Assembly (NCBI GenBank): GCA_964487155.1
Contig: CAZAQB010000002.1
Span: forward strand, 1 to 64,000
From: CAZAQB01 sp964487155
GTDB lineage: Bacteria; Pseudomonadota; Gammaproteobacteria; Nitrococcales; Nitrococcaceae
Direction of reading: 5' to 3'
DNA length: 64,000 nucleotides
Part shown: positions 43,230 to 50,947 of the stretch, piece by piece
Position numbering within the stretch: position 1 is the first letter of the stretch
How the letters are laid out: each line of letters starts with the position of its first letter
The notes under the pieces: model-generated
Database searches by the model: none
Told to the model about the DNA's origin: nothing
What the model saw: the letters and a program-made list of their open reading frames with translations, nothing else
Made by a program: the position numbers and the translations under genes

Positions 43230-43688
43230 TCATCGACCGCGGTCCGGATCGGGCGTCAGGCCGGCGGCCTGGATGCCGGCGATGCAGCAGGCCTCGTCGG
43301 CCTCCGAGGTATCCCCGCTGATGCCCACGGCGCCGATGATCTCGCCGGCGCCGTTGACGATCACCACGCCGCCGGCCACCGGCACCATGCGTCCGCCGGA
43401 GGCGACCGCCACCGCCGCCAGGAAGGCCGGGCGGTCGGCGTTGGCCTCGCCGATGGTGCCGCTGGACAGGCCGATGCCCAGCGCCCCGTAGGCCTTCCCC
43501 AGAGCTACCTGGGCCCGCAGGTTGCCCGAGCCGTCCTCCCGGGCCATGGCCACCTGCTGGCCGCCGGCGTCCAGCACCTGCACGGTCAGCGGCTTGTAGC
43601 CGGCGCCGCGGCCGTGCACCAGCGCGCCGTCGATGATCTTGCGGGCCTGCTCCAGGTTCAGGGAAACGGCAAGCGGTCGAATGGCCAT
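43230..43688 (-). CDS. GlcG/HbpS-family protein
   Basis: A 152-residue protein of the GlcG/HbpS (formerly DUF336) fold, whose members bind heme or act as accessory proteins of unknown biochemical role. LTVQVLDAGGQQVAMAREDG, ALGKAYGALGIGLSSGTIGE and GRMVPVAGGVVIVNGAGEII follow the standard pattern. The final part SGDTSEADEACCIAGIQAAG carries the conserved double Cys-like CC and Asp/Glu cluster. No signal peptide is present, so it is probably cytosolic. ATG 43688 is the start of the frame. It lies between two nested-palindrome elements, on the opposite strand to the liu operon. Confidence 0.5.
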   Translation of the reverse strand: MAIRPLAVSLNLEQARKIIDGALVHGRGAGYKPLTVQVLDAGGQQVAMAREDGSGNLRAQVALGKAYGALGIGLSSGTIGEANADRPAFLAAVAVASGGRMVPVAGGVVIVNGAGEIIGAVGISGDTSEADEACCIAGIQAAGLTPDPDRGR

Positions 43689-43736
43689 GGACTTCTCCAG
43701 TAGTCGTCACAGGGGTTGAACCGGGCGCTTTAGAGG

Positions 43737-43984
43737 TTAGCCGCGAGATGGGCACAATATGGGAAAGGGGAGTTGCGCCGCAGATGAACGCGGATGGACG
43801 CAGATGATAGGGCTGTTGCGGGCCTGGTGTCAGGCTTGTGCACATGGGCCCGAGGCACGGGGCTTGCGGCCGCCGCCGACACACGGCAGGACCAGTCCTT
43901 CACGAAAATCTGCGTTGATCTGCGTTCATCTGCGGCTAGGTTTCTCTCTTATTTAGCGTCCATTTCGCGTACATTTGGCGGCTA
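43737..43984. repeat. nested-palindrome element copy 13 (full, core class alpha)
   Basis: It fills the gap between the GlcG-like and caspase-like genes. Outer arms run TTAGCCGCGAGATGGGCACA to ACATTTGGCGGCTAA, inner arms start near 43776 (GCGCCGCAGATGAACGCGGA). The core resembles copies 10-12. Remaining bases of this 315-bp gap show nothing else. Confidence 0.5.
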
Positions 43985-44003
43985 AAAAAACAGGGCGCAC
44001 GGC

Positions 44004-45965
44004 TCAGTTCAGCGCCACGCCCCCCGGTCCGCCGTTGGGTACCAGGTAGAAGTCGCCGCCCTCGTGGCCGGCGGCGCGGATGGGGCGCATCTCCGGCGTC
44101 TGGTCGACGCCGATCACCTCCGCCCGGCGGCGCACCGTCACCGCCACGCGGGCGAACAGCATGTTGTCCCGCAGCACCTGGTCGTTGGACTCCAGCACCT
44201 CGATGAAGGACTTGGCAAACAGCGAGTGGCGGCCGTCCAGGGTATCGAGCACCGGCTTCAGGCCGCCGGAGGAGATCACCATGCGCGAGCGGCGGGCCAG
44301 CCCGTCGCGGATGGAGGCCTCTGAGAGCCCCGCCTGGGCGCTGCCCAGCAGCAGGGCGCTCGACTCGTCGGCCATGGCGCCCGCGTAGCAGGAGTCGGCG
44401 ATCACCAGCACCGAGCGGGCCTTGATGCGGTCCAGGTGGTCACTGATCACCGAGTTGTTGACCCAGTGGGTGAAGCGGTCAGGCTGGGCGTTGACCGGCA
44501 GCCAGTAGCCGCGCAGCCGCTGGCCACCCGCCCGCTCGCTGAGGTAGCCGTGGCCGGCGTAGTAGATCAGCAGGTTGTCTTCCGGCTGAAGCTGCTCGAA
44601 GAGGTCGTTGACAGCATTCAGCATGGCCTGGTCGTCGGCGTCGGCAATCAGCACCGCACTGAACCCGTAGCGGGTCTCCAGCAGTTCCTTGATGCGTTCG
44701 GCATCGCTGAGCGGCGATTGCAGGTCGTCCAGGAAGGCGTAGTCAGTATTGCCGATGATCAGGGCGTAATAGCGGCCGAATCCGATGTTCTGGAACTCCC
44801 GGGGATCCCGGGCCGGCAGGTCCACCGAAGGCCGCTGGGGCTCCATGGAACTGGCGATGGTGCGCTGCTGGCGCAGGGTGGAAAGCTCGTCGCTCAGCTC
44901 CTCGCGCTCGGTCTGGGCACGGGCGTAGAGTTCCTCCAGGGTTTCCATCTCCTCCAGGGCCGCGGCCAATTCCGCCATGGCGCTGGCGCGCTCGGCCTCC
45001 GCCGCGAGGCGCTCGGCCTCCGCCGCCGCCGCCCGGGCCTCGGCGGCCTGCTGCTGGCCGGCCAGCCGGTCCGCCCGCTGCTGTGCTTCCCGGGCCGCGC
45101 GGCTTGCCTGGTCGGAGGCCTGCTGCAAGCGCCGGGCGCTGGGCCGCTCCCGGGGCACATCATCCCCGGCACCGGAGCCGCCCTCCATCTGGGGCATGCC
45201 CAGGATCACCACCGGGGTGGACGAGGTGGCGGACCGCTCCGCCAGCATCTCCGAGAGGCGCTTCTCCAGCTTCGCGCGCTCGGCCTTCATGCCCTGCAGC
45301 TGGCTCTGCAGCACCGCCACCTGGCGGTCGGCCCGATCCAGCCTGGTCTGCAGCTCGGCCCGCAGTTCCTCTACCGCCTGGTTCAGTTCCGACTCGTAGA
45401 CCAGCTGGTCGTCGGACAGCCCCGAGGCCTTGCGGTACCAGTTCAGTGCCGTGGCCACGTCGCGCTCCACCCCAAGGCCCGTTTCATACAGGTAGCCGAG
45501 GTTGATCTGGGCGCGGCTATAGCCCTGCTCGCCGGCCTTGCGATACCACTGCGCCGCGGAGAGGTAGTCGGGCTGGCGGCCCAGGCCCTTCTCGAAGATC
45601 TCGCCCACGTAGTTCTGGGCCTCCGGGTCGCCGGCCTCGGCGCGCTCCAGCCAGACCTTCAGCGCCGAGCGGTAGTCGGCCCGGTCATAGGCCACGTACT
45701 CGCCGCCGCGGATGCGGCAGTCGGCGGCGGTGGTGCGAACCGGCCGGCGGGGGGTCTGGTAGGTCATGTTGCCGAGCTTGCGGATCTGGCCCGGCAGCAG
45801 ACAGTCGACGATATAAAGGTCGGAAACCTCGGTGTAGCCTTCCCGGGCGGCCTCGCGTTCCAGGTCGGTGGGCGCCGTGGCACAGCCCGCGAGGCCCAGC
45901 AGGGCCGCCGCCAGAGCGCTCAGCACGCAGCTGCGGCGGCAGAAAAGTGGCACAGTCGATTTCAT
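44004..45965 (-). CDS. caspase-like (metacaspase/orthocaspase) lipoprotein with Sel1 repeats and coiled coil
   Basis: A 653-residue predicted outer-membrane or periplasmic lipoprotein. The signal peptide ends in LLGLAGC, the lipobox. Residues about 110-185 hold Sel1-like repeats (AQNYVGEIFEKGLGRQPDYL, then a second unit ending ALNWYRKA), followed by a long coiled coil (about 195-375) rich in Ala, Glu, Arg. The C-terminal peptidase C14 domain starts YYALIIGNTDYAFL near 397; the catalytic His is in LLIYYAGHGYLS near 468 and the Cys in VLVIADSCYAG near 521. Both catalytic residues are present. The ATG at 45965 is used; another at 45995 would only lengthen the n-region. Divergent start overlaps the next gene. 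Target proteins are unknown. Confidence 0.5.
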   Translation of the reverse strand: MKSTVPLFCRRSCVLSALAAALLGLAGCATAPTDLEREAAREGYTEVSDLYIVDCLLPGQIRKLGNMTYQTPRRPVRTTAADCRIRGGEYVAYDRADYRSALKVWLERAEAGDPEAQNYVGEIFEKGLGRQPDYLSAAQWYRKAGEQGYSRAQINLGYLYETGLGVERDVATALNWYRKASGLSDDQLVYESELNQAVEELRAELQTRLDRADRQVAVLQSQLQGMKAERAKLEKRLSEMLAERSATSSTPVVILGMPQMEGGSGAGDDVPRERPSARRLQQASDQASRAAREAQQRADRLAGQQQAAEARAAAAEAERLAAEAERASAMAELAAALEEMETLEELYARAQTEREELSDELSTLRQQRTIASSMEPQRPSVDLPARDPREFQNIGFGRYYALIIGNTDYAFLDDLQSPLSDAERIKELLETRYGFSAVLIADADDQAMLNAVNDLFEQLQPEDNLLIYYAGHGYLSERAGGQRLRGYWLPVNAQPDRFTHWVNNSVISDHLDRIKARSVLVIADSCYAGAMADESSALLLGSAQAGLSEASIRDGLARRSRMVISSGGLKPVLDTLDGRHSLFAKSFIEVLESNDQVLRDNMLFARVAVTVRRRAEVIGVDQTPEMRPIRAAGHEGGDFYLVPNGGPGGVALN

Positions 45966-46854
45966 GAGACGGCTACCGTCCAGGCTGTTGATCATCCGCC
46001 CCCGCCGCGGGCGCCCCGCGCCGCGCCTCCCGGTGGCTGGAATATTCCTGGTGCTCAGTATAGCCCTGGTCGTCGGCTGTTCGACCGCCCCCGAGCGGCG
46101 CCTGGCGGCGAGCGCGGGGCAGCTCAGCCTCTCCCCTCTGGAGCTGGGCGGGGCGTTCCGGCTCCAGGGCCATTACCGGGAGGGCCGCGGGCCGCGGCTG
46201 CACGTCTACCTGGACGGCGACGGCAGCCCCTGGATCCGGGGCCGCTACCCGGCCCGCAACCCGACCCCCCGGCGCCCGCTGGCTCTGGACCTGCTGGCCC
46301 TGGACCCGGCGCCGGTGCTCTACCTGAACCGCCCCTGTTACGGCACGGCCGCCGCGCCCGAGCCCTGCCGGCCCTGGCTTTGGACCCACGGCCGCTACTC
46401 GGAGGAAGTGGTAGCGGCCCTGGACGCGGCCGTCGATCAGGCAATGGCGCTGACCGGCCATCGCTCCCTGGTGCTGCTGGGCTACAGCGGCGGCGGCAGC
46501 CTGGCGGTGCTGCTGGCGAACCGGCGCCGGGACGTGGACGCCGTGGTGACGGTAGCCGCCAATCTGGAAATCGGCGCCTGGACCCGCCACCACGGCTACG
46601 AGCCCCTCGATGGCTCCCTGAACCCCGCGGCCGTGGCGCCAGCCCCGCCGGCGGTGCTGCGCTGGCACCTGCTCGGCGGCCGCGACCGGCGGGTGCCCCC
46701 GGCGGTCACCCGGGCCGGGGCCGCTGGGGACCCCCAGGCCCGTCTGCTGGAGTATCCCGACTTCGACCACGTCTGCTGCTGGCAGCGGGTCTGGCCGCAG
46801 ACGCTGGCCCGGCTGCGCCAGCGTCTGGAGGGCGCTCCAGGCCCGGGCCGCTGA
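45964..46854 (+). CDS. putative alpha/beta-hydrolase lipoprotein
   Basis: A 296-residue predicted lipoprotein. The n-region is very Arg-rich (MRRLPSRLLIIRPRRGRP), then a hydrophobic helix leads to a lipobox at LVVGC near residue 36. The remainder has the alpha/beta-hydrolase look: LVLLGYSGGGSLAVLLA carries the nucleophile Ser, GGRDRRVPP the probable Asp, and DFDHVCCW the probable His. I cannot name the substrate. The ATG at 45964 shares bases with the divergent caspase-like start (CATG). An internal TTG at about 45988 would shorten the n-region and is an alternative. GC and codon use fit the genome. Confidence 0.5.
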   Translation: MRRLPSRLLIIRPRRGRPAPRLPVAGIFLVLSIALVVGCSTAPERRLAASAGQLSLSPLELGGAFRLQGHYREGRGPRLHVYLDGDGSPWIRGRYPARNPTPRRPLALDLLALDPAPVLYLNRPCYGTAAAPEPCRPWLWTHGRYSEEVVAALDAAVDQAMALTGHRSLVLLGYSGGGSLAVLLANRRRDVDAVVTVAANLEIGAWTRHHGYEPLDGSLNPAAVAPAPPAVLRWHLLGGRDRRVPPAVTRAGAAGDPQARLLEYPDFDHVCCWQRVWPQTLARLRQRLEGAPGPGR

Positions 46855-46895
46855 AGGCTAGCCCTGCCCATGGATGGGCTGTGCCTCCCCGCTGT

Positions 46896-47009
46896 GGACG
46901 CCGGATGCGCTTCGCTTATCCGGCCTACGCCCTCCGCCCCGGCCCCGGGGCGCGGCCGGGCCCGCGTAGGCCGGATGAGGCGCGCCAGCGCCGCATCCGG
47001 CGTCCCCGC
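46896..47009. repeat. REP/BIME-like palindrome B
   Basis: An inverted pair of the REP-type unit: GCCGGATGCGCTTCGCTTAT and GGCCTACGCC on the left, then GTAGGCCGGATGAGGCGCGC and GCATCCGGCGTCC on the right. It resembles element A and copy C, and follows the hydrolase stop by about 40 bp. Confidence 0.5.
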
Positions 47010-47093
47010 CCCGCCGAGCCAGCCCCCCGCGCCGGGCCATACCCACGGCACCGCCGCGCCCAGCCCGCAGCGGCGACGGCGAACCGCCGAATC

Positions 47094-47195
47094 GCCGGAT
47101 GCGCTTCGCTTATCCGGCCTACGCCCTCCGCCCGACCCCGGGGCCCAGCCGCGGCCCGCGTAGGCCGGATAAGGCGCGCAGCGCCGCATCCGGCA
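47094..47195. repeat. REP/BIME-like palindrome C
   Basis: A second inverted pair in the same 389-bp gap. The left unit GCCGGATGCGCTTCGCTTAT equals that of B, and the right unit reads GTAGGCCGGATAAGGCGCGC then GCATCCGGC. B and C are separated by about 85 bp, giving an array of four units before the methyltransferase stop. No gene is seen here. Confidence 0.5.
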
Positions 47196-47243
47196 TCGGG
47201 CCACCCCGCCCCCCGGGTTGCCATGCCCGGCACGCCGGCGGAC

Positions 47244-48818
47244 TCACGCCTCCAGCACGCCGGCGCGGACGAACCGCTGCAGGCAGGAGGCGAGCCGGGC
47301 CTCCAGCAGATCCTCCGCCCGAGCCGGGTCGGTCACCGGCGTGCCGTCCTGCTCCAGGGCCAGATCGCCGCCGGCCACCGCCGCCAGCAACTCCCGGCGG
47401 AGAGCGCCGTGGTCGCGGCTGCCGTCGAGCAGCGGCAGCAGCGCCCGGGCCAGGGGATCGTCCAGGCTCAGCACCAAGTGGCGCAGGGTGGGAACAGCCA
47501 CAAAGCTGTGGGCTGCCAGGCGCGCCAGGGCGCAGGCCCGGGGCCGCTCCGAGAGCCGGCTGGCGAAGGGGGCGGCGTGAGCGTGCAGCTCGGCGAAACC
47601 GAGCCGGTAGCAGCGCAGCAGGAAGTCCGCCAGCCCGGCGGCGGCCTCGGGCCCGGCCCGGCTTGCGCCGAGGCGCCGGCCGACCCGCTCCAGCAGTTCC
47701 GGGAACGCCAGCCAGTCCGGCCAGGCCTCCCCGAGCTCCAGCAGCGCCGCCTTGGCCAGCGGCTCGCCGGTGGCGATGACGGCGCCCCTGGGCCCGTGGA
47801 AGTCCTCCTCGCCGGGGGCGGCCGGGTCGAGCCCGTCCCGCGCCGGACGCACCTCGGCGGCCAGCCACAGGGCCGCCAGGCGGCCCGGGTTCAAGCTGCA
47901 ATCGACGGCCGCCACCCGGGGCACCAGCAGGCTCTGGCGGAAGGCCCGGCCGCGGAGGAAGTCGCGGTACTGCTCGCCGGCCAGCAGGGTATCTCCTTCC
48001 AGGGGCGGCAGCTCGGCCAGGACCGTGGCCGGAAACTCCTGCTCCAGGGTGTCCGTCAGGCTGGCCTCGGAGAGGTACTGCAGCTGGTGGCCGGCCGCAT
48101 GCTGGACGAACTCGAAGAAGTAGCAGGCCTGGTGCGCCGGGCTCAGATCGTCGTGGTAGAACACCGCGTCGGACTGCTGGTCCATGCGTTCCAGCTGGCT
48201 CTGCAGCAGCCGCTGCCAGGGATCCGGCTCCGGCCGGGCCGCGGCCAGGAACTTCACCAGGGCGCGGGCCTGACGGACCTGCTCGGCGGGATCCCGCAGC
48301 TGGCGCACGTGGAACTGGCACATGCGGCGCACCGGCTCGCGCAGGTGACCGCCCGGCTGGCAGTTGTAGCTGACGTAGGCCAGGCCCCGGTCCGCCAGGA
48401 CGCGGCGGCACAGCGCCATCAGCGCGTCGCGCACCGGCTCCGGCACCCAGGAGTACAGGCCGTGGGCCAGCACGTAGTCGAAGGGCCCCCAGTCGCCGGG
48501 GACCTGGCGCAGGTCCAGGGCGTGCAGAGTAATATTGCCGAGGCCCAACCCGGCGATCATCTCCCGGCCACGGTCCACCGCCGTCTGCGCCAGGTCCACC
48601 CCGACGAACTCGCTGCCCGGCAGGGCGTAGGCCATGGCGATGAGGTTGGTGCCGTCGCCGCAGCCCAGCTCCAGCACCCGGCAGCGCTCCACCGGCGCCG
48701 GCGTCAGGCCATGCAGGGTGGCGATGGTGGCCAGCCGGTCCGGGTGCGTCTGGCCAAACACCGCCTGGGGATAGGGAACGCTGTCGTAGGGGGTGCCGGC
48801 GGAAGAGGAGCTGTTCAT
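47244..48818 (-). CDS. class I SAM-dependent methyltransferase with methyltransferase-regulatory domain
   Basis: A 524-residue protein. The N-terminal Rossmann-type methyltransferase has the SAM loop VLELGCGDGTNLIAMAY near residues 48-64, and GSEFVGVDLAQTAVDRG with the acidic residue contacting SAM. FDYVLAHGLYSWVPEPVRD follows. The middle and C-terminal part (about 230-510) matches the methyltransferase-regulatory type found downstream of such domains, with no further enzyme motif. The methylated target is unknown. The ATG at 48818 is the only good start; a longer frame goes through a hairpin pair. It is located between the caspase pair and the T6SS genes; a role in that system is not shown. 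Confidence 0.5.
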   Translation of the reverse strand: MNSSSSAGTPYDSVPYPQAVFGQTHPDRLATIATLHGLTPAPVERCRVLELGCGDGTNLIAMAYALPGSEFVGVDLAQTAVDRGREMIAGLGLGNITLHALDLRQVPGDWGPFDYVLAHGLYSWVPEPVRDALMALCRRVLADRGLAYVSYNCQPGGHLREPVRRMCQFHVRQLRDPAEQVRQARALVKFLAAARPEPDPWQRLLQSQLERMDQQSDAVFYHDDLSPAHQACYFFEFVQHAAGHQLQYLSEASLTDTLEQEFPATVLAELPPLEGDTLLAGEQYRDFLRGRAFRQSLLVPRVAAVDCSLNPGRLAALWLAAEVRPARDGLDPAAPGEEDFHGPRGAVIATGEPLAKAALLELGEAWPDWLAFPELLERVGRRLGASRAGPEAAAGLADFLLRCYRLGFAELHAHAAPFASRLSERPRACALARLAAHSFVAVPTLRHLVLSLDDPLARALLPLLDGSRDHGALRRELLAAVAGGDLALEQDGTPVTDPARAEDLLEARLASCLQRFVRAGVLEA

Positions 48819-49177
48819 GTTCGAAGGCCGTCGTCCAGGGCGTTCCGGAGGCCCCGGCCACCGCCCTCCATCGCATCGCCTTGCCCGCCGTAGCCCCACG
48901 TTGCGAAGAAACGTGGGGACAAGCATCGCCTCGTGCCGCGGCGGCAACGCAACCGCATTGGGGATCCCGAAACCGACCGGCCGAACCCATTCCACCGCTC
49001 AATGGCATGTTTCTCCGCAACATGCCCTACGGCGGGCCCCAGTCGCGGGACGTGCCATCGTCGCCTCCCGCGCATGGACCCGGGGGCACGCGGGAATAAC
49101 CCGTGCCCATCGGTGTTCATCTGTGGCCTCCAGGTTCTTGCATTTCGCGGCTCGGGAACCCGCCCTTGAGCTCCTGC
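48819..49177. repeat. intergenic facing hairpin pair (48883-49037) with conserved loop and flank, different stems
   Basis: On the minus strand CCCCACGTT-TCTTCGC-AACGTGGGG (48918-48894) is followed by CTACGGCGGGC. On the plus strand GGCATGTT-TCTCCGC-AACATGCC (49004-49026) is followed by the same CTACGGCGGGC. The stems differ but remain paired, and the loop and tail are conserved. The elements point outward with 85 bp between. The rest of the gap holds half element 14 and no gene. Confidence 0.5.
49108..49153. repeat. nested-palindrome element copy 14 (right-hand fragment)
   Basis: Only the right inner arm (TCGGTGTTCATCTGTGGCC) and right outer arm (GCATTTCGCGGCTC) remain. The left half is missing. 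It lies 25 bp from the stop of the T6SS kinase. Confidence 0.5.
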
Positions 49178-50947
49178 TCAGCGCGCGGCGGCAATCCGCT
49201 GGTTGAGCTCCGCCAGGGCCTCCTGCAATTCCTCGTCCCGGGTGCCCAGGTCGTGGCGCTCCAGGGATTCCAGGGTGAGCCGCAGCACCTCCAGGGCGAA
49301 CGGGTCGGCACCGGGACGCTCGGCCTCCTCCAGGTAGTGGCCGATCACCCGATTGACCCGGCCGTCGACGATACGGCGCAGCCGGGAGCGGTCCCGGGGG
49401 GCCAGCTCGATGAGCCCGTCGGCGCTCTCCCAGGCCTGGGCGTAGACCTTGTGGGCCTGGGCCGGCTCGTTCTGGTCCAGATAGCGGTCCCCCTGGCGCA
49501 CCAACGCCACGGATGACTCCAGGGCGGGGGGCAGGTCGGCCAGGGTGACCAGCACGTCGGACTCGCGGATGGTGACCCACCAGGACACCACCGCCACCAG
49601 GGCGAGTACCGCCACCGCCGCGCTGAGCCGGCGGCGCACCTTCTCCGGGCGTTTGATGGCGTCGATGAAGCGCCCGGCGTCCGGGAAGCGGCGGCTGCGC
49701 TGAAAGTCGAGGCCCCGCTGGATGGCCCGGGACCAGCGCCGGGGCAGGCCGCGGATGGGCTCGGGACGCAGGCCCCGGCGCGCCGCCTCGTCGGCGGGGA
49801 GCTTGCGGCCAGCCTCGTCCCGGAACGGGTGGTGGCCGGTGAGCAGCTCGTAGGCCACGCAGGCCAGGGCGTAGACGTCGTCGGCGGGCTCGGCGGGCTC
49901 ACCGGCCAGCATCTCCGAACTGGCGTAGCTGGGGGTGATCGCTCCCAGGCTGGCGGGGTCGAAGCGCGTATCGTCGCCGCGCCCCTCGCCGGCCACCTTG
50001 GCCGCCCGGGCGATGCCGAAGTCGAGGATGCGCACATGGCCATCGGTGGTGAGGAACACGTTGCCCGGCTTGAAGTCGGCGTGGACGAAGCCTTCCTGGT
50101 GGGCGTAGGCAAGGCCGCGGGCCATGCGGTCGACGATTCGGAACGCCTCCTTCGGGGCGAGACCCATGCGCCCGCGCCCGGAGATCAACCGGTCCAGGGG
50201 CTCGCCCCGCAGGAACTCCATGGTCATGTAGACCTGGTCGCCGTCGCGGTCGAAGTCGTAGACGGTGACGATGTTGGGATGGGCCAGGGTCTGGGCCTTC
50301 TTGGCCTCCCGCTGCAGCGACACCAGGGCGTCCGGGTGGCGCCGGAACTCGTCGGAGAGCAGTTTCAGGGCCACGAACGGGTCGCTGTCCTCGGCCTCCT
50401 CCTTGCGCAGATCCCGGGCCCGGTACACCGAGCCCATGCCGCCCTGGCCGATGAGCTCCTCCAGCACGAAACGCTGCTTGATAACGCTGCCCGGCCCCAG
50501 TGGCCCCTCGTGGACGCGCTCCCACTGCTCCGGGTGGGCCCAGTCGGAGGAGGTGGCACCGGTGGCGGTGCGGCCCCGGCGCGGCCCGGAGGGCTCTCCC
50601 GGGGCCTCCCCGGAGGCGGCGGGCCCGGCAGCGATCCGGGTCGCCCCGTCATCGTCGGCCCCGGAGACAGCGATGCGGGTGGCCCGGTCGTCAGCCGCCT
50701 GCACCCGGGTGGCATCGGCATCGCTGCCCTGCGGGCCGCCGGTGCGGGCCTCCAGGGCCCGCTCCAGGGCACCCCGGCTCACCGGCGACAGGCCGGCCTC
50801 GTCCGCCGCCTGCGCCAGCAGCTGCAGGGCATCGCCGGGCCGCCGGGTGCGCCCATCCGCCAGCAGCGCCTGCAGGGCGCTCCATACCTCCCGGGCGGAA
50901 CCGCTGCCCGCCTGGTAGCGCTCCAGGGCACGGATCAGGGCGTCCAC
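49178..50947 (-). CDS. ppkA: T6SS-associated serine/threonine protein kinase (PpkA-like)
   Basis: A 589-residue inner-membrane kinase. An N-terminal region of about 150 residues with a Thr-rich repeat (ATRVQAADDRATRIAVSG) precedes the Hanks-type domain: GQGGMGSVYRARD (Gly-loop) near 169, VALKLL (ATP lysine), VHADFKPGNVFL (catalytic loop) near 290, and ILDFGIARAAK. The catalytic loop reads HAD instead of HRD, so it is a non-RD kinase. A transmembrane helix (VAVLALVAVVSWWVTI) near 449 is followed by a periplasmic part. It probably phosphorylates the FHA protein or TssL to activate secretion. Start is GTG 50947, with GGAGG seven bases upstream; it overlaps the tagF-pppA end by 13 bp. Confidence 0.5.
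   Translation of the reverse strand: MDALIRALERYQAGSGSAREVWSALQALLADGRTRRPGDALQLLAQAADEAGLSPVSRGALERALEARTGGPQGSDADATRVQAADDRATRIAVSGADDDGATRIAAGPAASGEAPGEPSGPRRGRTATGATSSDWAHPEQWERVHEGPLGPGSVIKQRFVLEELIGQGGMGSVYRARDLRKEEAEDSDPFVALKLLSDEFRRHPDALVSLQREAKKAQTLAHPNIVTVYDFDRDGDQVYMTMEFLRGEPLDRLISGRGRMGLAPKEAFRIVDRMARGLAYAHQEGFVHADFKPGNVFLTTDGHVRILDFGIARAAKVAGEGRGDDTRFDPASLGAITPSYASSEMLAGEPAEPADDVYALACVAYELLTGHHPFRDEAGRKLPADEAARRGLRPEPIRGLPRRWSRAIQRGLDFQRSRRFPDAGRFIDAIKRPEKVRRRLSAAVAVLALVAVVSWWVTIRESDVLVTLADLPPALESSVALVRQGDRYLDQNEPAQAHKVYAQAWESADGLIELAPRDRSRLRRIVDGRVNRVIGHYLEEAERPGADPFALEVLRLTLESLERHDLGTRDEELQEALAELNQRIAAAR

Noticed and set aside
12668..43984. CRISPR array
   Set aside because: Repeats are dispersed in many gaps, inverted, with cores shared between copies and no adjacent cas genes; direct repeats with unique spacers are absent.
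45966..45995. Start of the caspase-like gene at 45995
   Set aside because: It would overlap the divergent hydrolase start further, and the signal peptide is normal from 45965; kept only as an alternative.
44436..48893. Long open frame of about 1485 codons on the plus strand across the caspase and methyltransferase genes
   Set aside because: It is a shadow of strong minus-strand genes in a GC-rich genome, has low-complexity Gly/Arg/Pro/Gln composition and no domain.
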